DNA of 64,000 bases from Mycobacterium stomatepiae (GCF_010731715.1 NZ_AP022587.1:3658001-3722000); one strand, 5' to 3'; shown: positions 53,984-63,147, counted from the stretch's first letter. A program made the numbers and translations. Notes: a model not told the origin generated them from the letters alone.

Positions 53984-55080
53984 CGCACGAATCGACGGTC
54001 GCGTGGAGAGAGCTGCTGGCCACCATCGGCGAGCTCGACCGCTCCTTCCTGGAGGGCGACCGAGCGGTGACCGACGACCGGCACATTGCCGACGGCTACC
54101 GCATGCTGGCGACCACCCTGGGCGTCGCCTTCGACACCTACCTGTTCCCCGAGCCCGGCCGTCCGCAGTTCGTCGCGGTCAATACCCCGTTCCGTCGCGA
54201 TCGCCGGTGGGGTGGCGACAACACCGACGCGTACTACTTCATCTGCCCGGTCGATGAGGAGCGACGGTATCGCATCAGCGGCAACAAGGGCGACAGCGTG
54301 TACTTCTCGGTGACCGCCTACAACGAGCCCTCGCCGGGCGCGTGGTCTGATCGCATCGTCGCGATCATCCGCGACACCGATCTCGACATCGGCGCCGACG
54401 GCGACTTCTCCTTCGAATTCCCGCCGACGGCCGACGCCGTCGTGCTGATGACCCGCGACTACCAGGCCAACCCGCTAACCGGTCGCCCGATGACCTGGAA
54501 TATCGAGGCGCTCGACGATCCGGAGCCGATCCGGCATGGCAACGCCGAAACCGCGGCCAGCCTTCGTGCCGCTGCCGCCTGGATGCGGACGATGGGTGCC
54601 ATCGTTCCGCTTCCGGTCGGTACACGGGTCGACGACCAACACGGGCTGGGTCACGAAACCGCCTACGCCGCAAGCGAATTCGCCGCGCCCTATCAGGTGC
54701 CCGACGCCAACTTCGGCTGGTCGGCCCGCGACGCGTGCTACGCCTACGGCAGTTTCGTGCTCGACGACGAGGCGCTCGTAATCACCCACCGCCCGCCGTC
54801 GTGCCGGTTCTGGAACCTGGTGGTGTGGAACCAGTTCATGGCGACCTACGGCGACAAGGATGCCCGCTCTTCGCTCAACAACCACACCGCCGTGCTCAAC
54901 AGCGACGGCTCCGTCACGATCGTGTTGTCGGCCAGCACGAGCGCACACCCGAATTCGCTGACGACGCTGGGGTATCCGCGCGGCAACCTGGCGTTCCGGT
55001 GGTTCCTGTCCGACGGGGTACCGGAGCGCCCCGACGTGCAACTGGTCAAGGCCATCGACGCACCGACCGCCGTGCGCTGA
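53980..55080 (+). CDS. DUF1214 domain protein
   Basis: 366 residues. The C-terminal part is DUF1214: RFWNLVVWNQFMATYGDKDARSSLNNHTAVLNSDGSVTIVLS, then GNLAFRWFLSDG. The N-terminal half has RDRRWGGDNTDAYYFICPVD and YRISGNKGDSVYFSVTAYNE. No signal peptide. Proteins of this family often accompany TetR and sulfotransferase genes in mycobacteria; function unknown. Coupled to the TetR gene by ATGA overlap. Confidence 0.85.
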   Translation: MTHESTVAWRELLATIGELDRSFLEGDRAVTDDRHIADGYRMLATTLGVAFDTYLFPEPGRPQFVAVNTPFRRDRRWGGDNTDAYYFICPVDEERRYRISGNKGDSVYFSVTAYNEPSPGAWSDRIVAIIRDTDLDIGADGDFSFEFPPTADAVVLMTRDYQANPLTGRPMTWNIEALDDPEPIRHGNAETAASLRAAAAWMRTMGAIVPLPVGTRVDDQHGLGHETAYAASEFAAPYQVPDANFGWSARDACYAYGSFVLDDEALVITHRPPSCRFWNLVVWNQFMATYGDKDARSSLNNHTAVLNSDGSVTIVLSASTSAHPNSLTTLGYPRGNLAFRWFLSDGVPERPDVQLVKAIDAPTAVR

Positions 55081-55096
55081 TTTGGATGGTGGCGAC

Positions 55097-55116
55097 CCTC
55101 CCCCGCAAGCGGGAGG
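55097..55116. terminator. GC-rich hairpin between convergent genes
   Basis: CCTCCCCCGC-AA-GCGGGAGG folds as a stem with a two-base bulge and tiny loop. It lies in the 75-base gap between two convergent genes. No T-run follows, as is common for mycobacterial terminators. The sequence resembles a widespread small repeat in mycobacterial intergenic regions. Confidence 0.4.
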
Positions 55117-55155
55117 TACCCCCTTCGCCCGGCTACGCCGCCCTCGCGATCGCCA

Positions 55156-56202
55156 CTAGGTCTGCCGGACCAGTTCGATCGCGCGGCCCAGCGTCGCGAG
55201 CTTGGCATCGAGCGTCTCGCCGGCGGGATAGAGCCGCACGGTGTTGACGCCGGCGTCGCGCCACACCGCCAGCCGCGCGCGGACCATCTCCTCGGTGCCA
55301 ATCAGCGTGGTGCCCAGCACCATGTCGTCGGTCACCAGCTGTGCGGCGCCGTCGCGGTCGCCGGTCTGCCAGCGCTCGCGCACGGCGGCGGCGACGTCGG
55401 CCCAGCCCTGCCGGCTGTAGGCCTGGTTGTAGAAGTTCGTGCTCGACGACCCCATGCCGCCAAGGCTGAACGCGAGCTCCTTCTTGCGGCCGGCGACCAT
55501 GCCGCTCAGTTCGTCCTCGTCGGCCGCGAACGCGACCTCGGCGCCCTGACAGATGTCGATGTCGGCGCGGGTGCGCCCGGCGACTGCCAGGCCCTCGTCG
55601 AGGTGGGCGAAGTACGCCTCGGCCGCACCCTCGGGAACGAAGCTGGTGCCCAGCCAGCCGTCGGCGATCTCGCCGGTGAGCCGCAGCATCGCCGGGGACA
55701 ACGTGGCCAGATAGATCGGAATGGCGTGCGCGGGCGCGTTCGACACCCGCATCGGCACCGCCTCACCGGGGCGAGGGATCTGAAATTCCTTGCCGGAATG
55801 CGAGATCTTGCCTCCGGCGAACACCTGCCGCACGATGTCGATGGTTTCGGAGATCCGCGCGAGCGGCCGGGTGAACGAGACTCCGTGCAGGCCCTCGATC
55901 ACCTGCGGCCCCGAGGCGCCCAGCCCCAGCAGGAACCGCCCGTTCGACAGGTTGGACAGCGTGATCGCGGTCTGGGCGACCAGCACCGGCGACCGGGTGC
56001 CGACCTGCAGGATTCCGGAACCCAGCAGCATCTTGTCGGTACGCGCGGCGAGGTAGCCCAGCGCCGACGGAGCGTCCGCACCCCACGCCTCGGCGACAAA
56101 GCACACGTCAAGTCCCAGGTGTTCGGCTTCGACGGCCAGCGTCACCACCTGGGCGACTTCGTCACTGCCGCCGGATAACTCGACCGTCGTCGCGGTGCGC
56201 AT
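55156..56202 (-). CDS. LLM-class flavin/F420-dependent oxidoreductase
   Basis: 348 residues from ATG 56202 (an ATGA overlap with the SRPBCC gene); a longer frame to 56499 is a shadow of that gene. Luciferase-like monooxygenase fold: VTLAVEAEHLGLDVCFVAEAWG, ARTDKMLLGSGILQVGTRSP, LSNGRFLLGLGASGPQVIEG, IPIYLATLSPAMLRLTGEIADGWLG. In mycobacteria such enzymes mostly use F420. Substrate unknown. Coupled to the upstream SRPBCC gene. Confidence 0.88.
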   Translation of the reverse strand: MRTATTVELSGGSDEVAQVVTLAVEAEHLGLDVCFVAEAWGADAPSALGYLAARTDKMLLGSGILQVGTRSPVLVAQTAITLSNLSNGRFLLGLGASGPQVIEGLHGVSFTRPLARISETIDIVRQVFAGGKISHSGKEFQIPRPGEAVPMRVSNAPAHAIPIYLATLSPAMLRLTGEIADGWLGTSFVPEGAAEAYFAHLDEGLAVAGRTRADIDICQGAEVAFAADEDELSGMVAGRKKELAFSLGGMGSSSTNFYNQAYSRQGWADVAAAVRERWQTGDRDGAAQLVTDDMVLGTTLIGTEEMVRARLAVWRDAGVNTVRLYPAGETLDAKLATLGRAIELVRQT

Positions 56203-56726
56203 CAGCGCACCCCGTGTTCGGCCAGCCTCTTGATTGCCGCCAGGGTCTTGCTGATCGCCGTCTCGAATTCGCGCATCCGCACGAACACGATCTTTTCTTC
56301 CTTGTCCGGCATCGAGTCGATCGCCACCGACAGCCCGGAGCGTCCCGGCCCCATCTGCATCCAGTAGCTCAGGCTGGTACCGCCATCTCGGGGTGCCAGC
56401 CGGAACCGCCAGGTCGACGATGGGTGCGCGGCGTCGCCGACCGCCCAGGCGAATTCTTTCGGCTGCTCGCAGGCGACGATGTGCGAGGTGGTGCTCCATT
56501 CACCGAACGCGTCGTGCTGGCTGTGTCCGACGAACCGGGCACCGACCCTGGGGCCATCGGCGCCGCCGGTCCACTCGACGGACTGCAACTCATTGCTGAA
56601 CGTCGGCATCAGTTTGATATCCGAGATCAGGTTCCAGACCCGGGACGGATCGGCGTCGATCCACGTCGAGACTTCCACCGTCGGCTTATCCGCATATCGT
56701 GCACCGGTCCACTCCACGCAGCCCAT
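56202..56726 (-). CDS. SRPBCC-family protein (polyketide cyclase/START-like)
   Basis: 174 residues. Helix-grip fold: VEVSTWIDADPSRVWNLISDI at the start, FSNELQSVEWTGGADGPRVGARFVG, EWSTTSHIVACEQPKEFAWAV, and TWRFRLAPRDGGTSLSYWMQMGPG. Binds a hydrophobic ligand in a deep pocket. In an operon with the F420-type oxidoreductase gene (ATGA overlap) and behind the desaturase gene by 22 bases, so it may carry a lipid substrate. Confidence 0.82.
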   Translation of the reverse strand: MGCVEWTGARYADKPTVEVSTWIDADPSRVWNLISDIKLMPTFSNELQSVEWTGGADGPRVGARFVGHSQHDAFGEWSTTSHIVACEQPKEFAWAVGDAAHPSSTWRFRLAPRDGGTSLSYWMQMGPGRSGLSVAIDSMPDKEEKIVFVRMREFETAISKTLAAIKRLAEHGVR

Positions 56727-56748
56727 TGTCCCCCAGCCGGGGCGGGGC

Positions 56749-57870
56749 TCAGGCCGCGACGGGCTCGCGATCGGCCGGCTTGTCGGCCTTGATCTTCGGC
56801 AGTAACGACGTCAGCTTGCCCGGTTCCGGGAAGGTCAGCTTGACGATCTTGCGCACCACGGTGCCGAACTGCTGCAGCAGCGGGCCCTTGTTGTAGGGGA
56901 TCCCGTACCGCTCGCAGATCTCCTGCACCTCGGGCGCGATGTCCGCGTAGCGACGGGCCGGCATGCCGGGGAACAGATGGTGCTCGATCTGGTGCGACAG
57001 GTTGCCCGACAGCAGATGGAAGATCGTGCCGCCGGTCAGGTTGGCCGAACCGAGCACCTGACGGAAGTACCATTGGCCGCGTGACTCGTCCTTGGTCTCC
57101 TCGACGGTGAATTCTTGAGTGCCGTCCGGGAAGTGACCGCAGAAGATGATCATGTACGACCACACGTTGCGCATCAGGTTGGCCGTCATGTTGCCGGTGA
57201 AGACGAACGGCGCGAAGGGGCCGGCCAGCAGCGGGAAGGCGACGTAGTCCTTGAGCGTCTGGCGTTTGGTCTTCTTCCAGATCTCCTTGAGGGTGTCCTT
57301 CTTGTCCCAGACCCGGATCTCGCGGGAGCGGATCTTCTCGGTCTCCAGCTCGTGCAGCGCGACGCCGTATTGGAACAGCACCATCAACAGGAAGGCGTAG
57401 GGCGGGTTGCCGAGGAAGTACGGCGTCCATTTCTGGTCTTCGCTCATCCGGATGATGCCGTAACCGATGTCGCGGTCCATCCCGACGATGTTGGTGTGGG
57501 TGTGGTGCATGTAATTGTGCGAGTGCCGCCACTGATCGGCCGGGCACGCGGTGTCCCATTCGAACGAGCGCCCGGAGATGTTCGGGTCACGCATCCAGTC
57601 GTACTGGCCGTGCATGATGTTGTGGCCGATATCCATGTTGTCCAGGATTTTCGCGACGCCCAGCATCGTGGTGCCCAGCAGCCAGGCCGGCGGCAGGAAC
57701 AGCAGCACGCGGCCGCCCACCTCCAGCGCCCGCTGAGTCTTGATGACGCGGCGGATGTACTCGGCGTCTTCTTCGCCGAGGTCTGCCATCACGCGGTCGC
57801 GGATGGCGTCGAGTTCGCGGCCGAACGCGTCGGCCTGCTCGAGGGTAAGGGTGATCTTGTCGTGTGACAT
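56749..57870 (-). CDS. Acyl-CoA/fatty acid desaturase (DesA3-like)
   Basis: 373 residues, membrane-bound fatty acid desaturase. The three His boxes are HNIMHGQYDWM (HxxxH), HNYMHHTHTN (HxxHH) and HQIEHHLFPG (HxxHH), plus His in LSGNLSHQ. Two hydrophobic spans lie between. DesA3 (Rv3229c) of M. tuberculosis is a stearoyl-CoA delta-9 desaturase working with the reductase Rv3230c, the same gene order as here. C-terminal degradation-type LAA signal is not seen. Forms a unit with the reductase. Confidence 0.93.
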   Translation of the reverse strand: MSHDKITLTLEQADAFGRELDAIRDRVMADLGEEDAEYIRRVIKTQRALEVGGRVLLFLPPAWLLGTTMLGVAKILDNMDIGHNIMHGQYDWMRDPNISGRSFEWDTACPADQWRHSHNYMHHTHTNIVGMDRDIGYGIIRMSEDQKWTPYFLGNPPYAFLLMVLFQYGVALHELETEKIRSREIRVWDKKDTLKEIWKKTKRQTLKDYVAFPLLAGPFAPFVFTGNMTANLMRNVWSYMIIFCGHFPDGTQEFTVEETKDESRGQWYFRQVLGSANLTGGTIFHLLSGNLSHQIEHHLFPGMPARRYADIAPEVQEICERYGIPYNKGPLLQQFGTVVRKIVKLTFPEPGKLTSLLPKIKADKPADREPVAA

Positions 57871-57898
57871 AGCTCCTCCTCCAATCGTTTACGGGCTG

Positions 57899-59017
57899 TT
57901 ACAGCGAGAGATCCACGTCGCCCACGGGTACGGAGACGCAGATTTGGATGTCTTCGTCCGGGGCGGTCGAGACCGCGCCGGTGGTGAGGCTGCGCACGGT
58001 GCCGGAGACCTTCCGGCGCGTGCAGGTGTGACAGATGCCCATCCGGCATCCGTTCTCCGGCGTCAAGCCGGCCGATTCGGCCTGTTCCAGCAGCGAGCGA
58101 CCGTCGTCGACGACGTCAACACCACTGTCCGCGAACGTGATTCGGCCGCCCGACGGGTTGGCCGGAGCGGTGATCGCCGGCGGCACGAAGCTTTCGGTGT
58201 ACACGTTCTCGCAGTGCTCGCGTACGGCATCGACCAAAGCGGTTGGGCCGCAGACGAATACCGCATCCGGTGCGGGCATCGCGGTGGCCAGGTGCTGCGG
58301 CCCGAACCGGCCGGTCAGGTCACCGGAGCCCGATCGGGTGTAACCGTGCAGCACCCGCACCCCGGGCAGCGCGCTCAGTTCGTCGCGGTAGCAGGCCTCG
58401 GCTTCGGTACGGGCGTAGTGGACGAATGCGATTTCGCCCCCCCGGTTTTGCACGTGACCCTCGACGACCAGCGTGCGCAGCATGGCCATGACGGGCGTAA
58501 TGCCGCTGCCGCCGGAGATGAGAAGAATCCGCCGCGGGCGGTCGGCCGGCAAGACGAAGTCGCCGCCGACACCGGACAGCCCGACCACCATGCCGCGGCG
58601 GGCCTGCTCGTAGAGGTGGTTGGACACCAGGCCGCCTCCTGAACCGTCTCCATGGCGGCCGATCGTCAGCTCGAGAGTCGAGCTGCCCTCGACGTTGGCC
58701 GGCGAGTAGCAGCGGGTATGCCGGCGGCCGTCGATGTCGAGAGCCACGTTGACGTATTGACCGGCCTTGAAGGTGTTAGCGGACAGGAAGCTCTGGTTCG
58801 GAGCGAGGGTGAGTGTGACGCTGCGCGGCGTGGTGCGGCGCACATCGACGACCTTGGCGCGGGCTTCGCCCTGGGTCCAGGTTGGGTCTACCAGCTCGGT
58901 GTAGCGGTCAACGCCGTGCGGGCCGGTGAGCAGGTCAACCAGGTCGGAACCGAGGATGCGGTCCCGGAAAGTCTTGGCGAAGCTCCGACGCTGGGTCTGA
59001 CTTCTTTGAGTGAACAT
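57899..59017 (-). CDS. Ferredoxin reductase, partner of the desaturase (Rv3230c-like)
   Basis: 372 residues. FAD-binding RCYSPANVEGSSTLELTIGRH, NAD-binding ISGGSGITPVMAMLRTL, CGPTALVDAVREHCEN, then a C-terminal plant-type [2Fe-2S] domain with NGCRMGICHTCTRRKVSGTV and the later Cys in DIQICVSVPVGDV. It passes electrons from NAD(P)H to the desaturase. Gene order and gap (28 bases) as in Rv3230c-Rv3229c. The ATG lies inside a perfect palindrome, likely a TetR operator. Confidence 0.93.
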   Translation of the reverse strand: MFTQRSQTQRRSFAKTFRDRILGSDLVDLLTGPHGVDRYTELVDPTWTQGEARAKVVDVRRTTPRSVTLTLAPNQSFLSANTFKAGQYVNVALDIDGRRHTRCYSPANVEGSSTLELTIGRHGDGSGGGLVSNHLYEQARRGMVVGLSGVGGDFVLPADRPRRILLISGGSGITPVMAMLRTLVVEGHVQNRGGEIAFVHYARTEAEACYRDELSALPGVRVLHGYTRSGSGDLTGRFGPQHLATAMPAPDAVFVCGPTALVDAVREHCENVYTESFVPPAITAPANPSGGRITFADSGVDVVDDGRSLLEQAESAGLTPENGCRMGICHTCTRRKVSGTVRSLTTGAVSTAPDEDIQICVSVPVGDVDLSL

Positions 59018-59029
59018 GTGTACACATGT
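59014..59029. promoter_or_regulatory. Perfect palindrome over the reductase start codon
   Basis: ACATGTGTACACATGT is a perfect 16-base palindrome covering the ATG of the reductase gene (59015-59017 on the minus strand) and lying about 60 bases before the divergent TetR gene. Binding here would block transcription or translation of the desaturase unit. Confidence 0.6.
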
Positions 59030-59087
59030 CCTCTTGGACGCCGCAGCTAGTCAAGGATTTCCCCAGCTCTATGGTAGGCTTCACATA

Positions 59088-59762
59088 GTGAACGGTCGTA
59101 CTCCTAGCTCACGGCCGCACCGTTCCAGCCGCGAGCGCTCCCGTGAAAGTCCCTCCCGTGAAGAGCGCAAAGAGGCAACTCGGCGCGCCATCATCGCCGC
59201 TGCTCTCAAGCTGCTGCAGGACCGCAGCTTTTCCGCCCTGAGCCTGCGTGAGGTGACCCGCGAGGTCGGGATCGTCCCGGCGGCGTTCTATCGGCACTTC
59301 GAGTCGATGGAGGCCCTCGGGCTCGTCCTCATCGACGAGTCATTCCGCAGCTTGCGCGATACCCTGCGCGACGCGCGGGCCGGCAAGCTCGACCCGAGCC
59401 GGGTGATCGAGTCGTCCGTCGAGATACTGGTCGGCAGCGTCGCCGATCGACGCGAGCACTGGCGGCTGATCGGCCGCGAACGCAACAGCGGGCTGAGCGT
59501 GCTGCGCTACGCGATCCGCACCGAGATCCGGCTGATCACCTCCGAGCTGGCGACCGACCTGGCCCGGTTCCCGGGACTCAATGCCTGGAGCACCGAGGAC
59601 CTCAACGTCCTGGCGACCCTGTTCGTCAACTCGATGATCGTGATCGCCGAGGCGATCGAAGACGCCCAGACGGCCGAGGCGCTCGAAGACATCCGTCGTA
59701 TCGCCGTCAAGCAACTGCGGATGATCGCGATCGGTATCGCCGGCTGGCACAGCAGTCCTTAA
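59088..59762 (+). CDS. TetR-family regulator, divergent from desaturase unit
   Basis: 224 residues from GTG 59088. A basic, Ser/Arg-rich N-terminal arm (about 30 residues) precedes the HTH: AIIAAALKLLQDRSFSALSLREVTREVGIVPAAFYRHFESMEAL. It is closer to the FabR/FasR type of lipid regulators, with a long helical acyl-binding part (SSVEILVGSVADRREHWRLIGRERNSG). Likely a fatty-acyl-responsive repressor or activator of the divergent desaturase and reductase. The 4-base overlap with the convergent GNAT gene ends it. Confidence 0.85.
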   Translation: MNGRTPSSRPHRSSRERSRESPSREERKEATRRAIIAAALKLLQDRSFSALSLREVTREVGIVPAAFYRHFESMEALGLVLIDESFRSLRDTLRDARAGKLDPSRVIESSVEILVGSVADRREHWRLIGRERNSGLSVLRYAIRTEIRLITSELATDLARFPGLNAWSTEDLNVLATLFVNSMIVIAEAIEDAQTAEALEDIRRIAVKQLRMIAIGIAGWHSSP

Positions 59763-60364
59763 CGCGGCTCCCGCCGCATCGCCCACAGCGGTGGGCCACC
59801 GTTGGGCAGGGGCATCTCCTGGGTGACCTCGAAGCCGAACCGCAGATAGTAGGGCACGTTTTCGGGCTTGCTCGACTCGAGATAAGCCGGGCAATGCTCG
59901 GCATCGCAGCGATCCAGCCGCGACCGCATCAACGCCTGCCCATAGCCCTGGCCGCGGACCGACGGGTCGCTGCCGATGGCGGCCAGATACCAGTGCGGCT
60001 CCTCGGGATGCTCACGCTTCATCATTTCCTGGATGTCGCGCGCCATTCCGGTGCGCACGCCGAACACCCGCAGGAAGGCCGGTGTCATCGCGAACTGCGC
60101 CCAGCGTGATTCCTGCCAGCGGTTGGGCGGATCCCATAGGGCGGCCCCACCGATGACACCTCCGTCGTGAGCCACCTCGACGCCACCGAGCCGTAGATGG
60201 TGGTGACGGGTCATCGCCGCAAACATCCGGGTCAGATGCGTGGTCCGCGTCATGCTGTTGGGAAATATCCAGGCCATCACCGGATCGTCGAAGAAGGCCC
60301 GGCTCAGGGTCGCCGACAACTCGCGGAGGTCGGCTTTGCGCGCCGGACGTGCCTGGGGGCCCAT
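59759..60364 (-). CDS. GNAT-family N-acetyltransferase (Rv0133-like)
   Basis: 201 residues. GNAT fold with ATLSRAFFDDPVMAWIFPN at the start, acetyl-CoA loop IGSDPSVRGQGYGQALMRS and LESSKPENVPYYLRFGFEVT. Substrate unknown. Ortholog of Rv0133 by order; backbone synteny resumes here after the insertion. Confidence 0.9.
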   Translation of the reverse strand: MGPQARPARKADLRELSATLSRAFFDDPVMAWIFPNSMTRTTHLTRMFAAMTRHHHLRLGGVEVAHDGGVIGGAALWDPPNRWQESRWAQFAMTPAFLRVFGVRTGMARDIQEMMKREHPEEPHWYLAAIGSDPSVRGQGYGQALMRSRLDRCDAEHCPAYLESSKPENVPYYLRFGFEVTQEMPLPNGGPPLWAMRREPR

Positions 60365-60392
60365 GACGCCAGGTTAGTGGCAAACCGCCCGC

Positions 60393-60578
60393 TTAAAACG
60401 AAGAGCCCCGGAACATCATCACGAAGCCTGTTACCGCCGCGATGGCACCCACGGCGTAGATGGAGACCGAAAGCCACAGCACGCCGATCGTCGACGCGAA
60501 CCAGCACAGCAGCAATGCGCCGCACATCAGGCACACGCTGTAAAGCGGTGTTCGGTGCGGACGATCGGTCTTTGCCAT
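60393..60578 (-). CDS. Small membrane protein, 61 residues
   Basis: A short basic start (MAKTDRPHRTP) is followed by two hydrophobic segments, LYSVCLMCGALLLCWFAST and LWLSVSIYAVGAIAAVTGFV, separated by a few residues. This two-helix hairpin pattern is typical of small mycobacterial membrane proteins. It lies between the GNAT and fgd2 genes on the minus strand. Function unknown. Confidence 0.65.
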   Translation of the reverse strand: MAKTDRPHRTPLYSVCLMCGALLLCWFASTIGVLWLSVSIYAVGAIAAVTGFVMMFRGSSF

Positions 60579-60654
60579 CTGTTGCCAATTCCCATTCGCG
60601 TCGCGAGCAAAACTGCACGAGTGTGGCTGCGCAGGCGAGGGGTACTTTGGTGCG

Positions 60655-61743
60655 ATGACCGGACTTTCACGGCGGACATTCGGGCAGATCGCGACCGGCG
60701 TGGGCGTGCTGGGCGCGGGCGCCTTGGCCGCCGGCTGCTCCCGGGAGCATCACGGCGCTCCGGCTAATCCACCGCCACCGGCCAAGGGTGTCGGAATCGT
60801 CTTGTCACACTAGCAATTTCGCACCGATCAGCTGGTGTTGCAAGCGCAGGCGGCCGAAAAGGCAGGCTTTCAATACGTCTGGGCCAGCGATCACATCCAG
60901 CCGTGGCAGGACAACGAGGGCCACTCGATGTTCCCGTGGCTGACGCTGGCGCTGGTGGGCAGTGGCACCAGCCGCATCGCCTTCGGAACCGGCGTCACCT
61001 TTCCGACCTATCGCTACCACCCGGCAACGGTGGCGCAGGCCTTTGCTTCGCTGGCGATCCTGAACCCGGGCCGGGTGTTCCTGGGGCTCGGTACCGGCGA
61101 GCGGCTCAACGAGCAGGCCACCACCAATATGTTCGGCAAGTACCCCGAGCGCCATGATCGGCTCGTCGAGGCGATCGACCTGATTCGCCAGCTATGGAGT
61201 GGTCAGCGGATCTCGTTCGCGGGCCGCTATTTTCAGACCAACTCGCTGAAACTCTACGACCTACCGGCGACCCCGCCACCGATCTTCGTCGCCGCCAGCG
61301 GACCCAAAAGCGCAAGGCTGGCAGGACAATACGGCGACGGCTGGATCACCCAAGCCCGCGATCTCACCAATGCCAAACTGCTGAACGCGCTCAATGCCGG
61401 CGCCCACGCCGCCGGCCGCGATCCCGCGACTCTGGGCAAGCGCGCCGAACTGTTCGCCGTCGTCGGCGATAACGAGGAGGCCGCCCGCACGGCGGCCTTG
61501 TGGCGCTTTACCGCCGGGGCGGTCGACCAACCCAATCCGGTCGAGATCCAGCGCGCGGCCGAGGCGAACCCGATCGACAAGGTGCTGGCCAACTGGACGG
61601 TCGGCACCGACCCCGCCACGCACGTCACCGCCGTGCAGTGGATTCTCGACGGCGGCGCCGTCCCGTTTCTGCGCTTTCCGCAGGGCGACCCAATTGCCGC
61701 CATCAACTTCTACCGCGACTACGTCCTGCCCAAGCTGCACTAA
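60655..61743 (+). pseudogene. fgd2: fgd2-like F420-dependent hydroxymycolic acid dehydrogenase with in-frame amber codon
   Basis: Full frame of 362 codons with one TAG at 60811-60813 (codon 53). Before it: a Tat/lipoprotein signal SRRTFGQIATGVGVLGAGAL with lipobox AAGC and KGVGIVLSH; after it QFRTDQLVLQAQAAEKAG and a complete LLM-fold enzyme: FQYVWASDHIQPWQDNEGHSMFP-type segments, FLGLGTGERLNEQ, FVAASGPKSARLAGQYGDGW. In M. tuberculosis (Rv0132c, fHMAD) I recall Glu in the stop position, so GAG to TAG is the simplest cause. The enzyme oxidises hydroxymycolic to ketomycolic acid in the cell envelope and is the target of PA-824. A start after the stop would lack the export signal. Confidence 0.85.
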
Positions 61744-61803
61744 ACGGTCGCCCATTTCGGGCCGCACTTACGATGAGGTAGCTGCTCTTCGCGTTTATCC
61801 ACG

Positions 61804-63147
61804 ATGCCGGTGCGACGGTGCGCCGGGGAATGGTTGGCCACGGTGTGGGACTTCGAAACAGACCCGGAATACCAGGCAAAGCTGGACTGGGTCGAAAAAT
61901 TCATGTCCGAGGAACTCGAACCGCTCGACCACGTCGCCCTCGATCCCTATGACAAGCAGAACGCTGAAACGATGGCGATCCTGCGTCCGCTGCAGCAGCA
62001 GGTGAAGGACCAAGGTCTGTGGGCCGCGCATCTAGGGCCCGACCTCGGCGGCCAGGGCTACGGCCAGGTCAAGCTCGCGCTGCTCAACGAGATCCTCGGG
62101 CGCTCACGCTGGGCGCCGTCGGTGTTCGGCTGCCAGGCACCGGACTCCGGCAACGCCGAGATCCTCGCGCTGTTCGGCACCGACGAACAGAAGGCCCGCT
62201 ACCTGCAGCCGCTGCTGGACGGCGAGATCACGTCGTGTTACTCGATGACCGAGCCGCAGGGCGGCTCCGATCCGGGGATGTTCGTGACGGGTGCGACGCG
62301 CGACGGCTCAGGAAATGGGGACTGGGTCATCAACGGGGAGAAGTGGTTTTCCAGCAACGCCAAGCACGCGTCTTTCTTCATCGTCATGGCCGTGACGAAG
62401 CCCGACGCGCGCACCTACGACAAGATGTCGCTGTTCATCGTCCCGGGCGAGACCCCGGGCATCGAGATCATCCGCAATGTCGCCGTGGGTGGCGAGTCGG
62501 GCAAGCACGGCTCACACGGCTACGTCCGTTACAACGACGTCCGGGTGCCGGCCGATCACGTACTGGGCGGTGAAGGCCAGGCCTTCATGATCGCGCAGAC
62601 CCGACTCGGCGGTGGCCGCATTCACCACGCGATGCGCACAATCGCCCTGGCGCGCAAGGCCTTCGACATGATGTGTGAGCGGGCCGTGTCACGCAAGACC
62701 CGGCATGGTCACCTCGCCGACTTCCAGATGACGCAGGAGAAGATCGCCGACAGCTGGATCCAGATCGAGCAGTTCCGGCTGCTGGTGCTGCGCACCGCGT
62801 GGCTGATCGACAAACACCACGACTACCAGAAGGTGCGCCGCGATATCGCTGCCGTCAAAGTCGCGATGCCCCAAGTGCTGCACGACGTCGCGCAGCGCGC
62901 GCTGCACCTGCACGGCGCACTCGGGGTCTCCGACGAGATGCCGTTCGTGAAAATGCTCGTTGCCGCCGAGTCGCTGGGTATCGCCGACGGCGCTACCGAG
63001 TTGCACAAGATGACGGTGGCCCGCCGCACTCTGCGTGAATACACGCCAGTGACAACGCCTTTCCCGTCGGCGCACATCCCGACCCGGCGTGCCGAGGCTC
63101 AGGCCCGGCTAGCGGAACGACTGGAGCACTCGATCGCCGAGTTCTGA
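61804..63147 (+). CDS. fadE1: Acyl-CoA dehydrogenase (FadE1-like)
   Basis: 447 residues from ATG 61804; GTG 61843 (giving VWDFETDPEYQ) is an alternative and may be the true start since the first 13 residues are Arg/Cys-rich and not family-like. Acyl-CoA dehydrogenase: CYSMTEPQGGSDPGMF, VINGEKWFSSNA, RLGGGRIHHAMRTIALARKAF, LHLHGALGVSDEMPF and a C-terminal GATELHKMTVARRTL. Rv0131c ortholog by order. Resembles the FadE2-like protein at 3933 in the long-chain/branched subfamily. It follows fgd2 by 60 bases. Confidence 0.92.
   Translation: MPVRRCAGEWLATVWDFETDPEYQAKLDWVEKFMSEELEPLDHVALDPYDKQNAETMAILRPLQQQVKDQGLWAAHLGPDLGGQGYGQVKLALLNEILGRSRWAPSVFGCQAPDSGNAEILALFGTDEQKARYLQPLLDGEITSCYSMTEPQGGSDPGMFVTGATRDGSGNGDWVINGEKWFSSNAKHASFFIVMAVTKPDARTYDKMSLFIVPGETPGIEIIRNVAVGGESGKHGSHGYVRYNDVRVPADHVLGGEGQAFMIAQTRLGGGRIHHAMRTIALARKAFDMMCERAVSRKTRHGHLADFQMTQEKIADSWIQIEQFRLLVLRTAWLIDKHHDYQKVRRDIAAVKVAMPQVLHDVAQRALHLHGALGVSDEMPFVKMLVAAESLGIADGATELHKMTVARRTLREYTPVTTPFPSAHIPTRRAEAQARLAERLEHSIAEF

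Noticed and set aside
26843..59758. Insertion sequences, integrase or attachment sites at the borders of the insertion
   Set aside because: No transposase-like or recombinase-like frame, terminal repeats or tRNA end seen on either strand.
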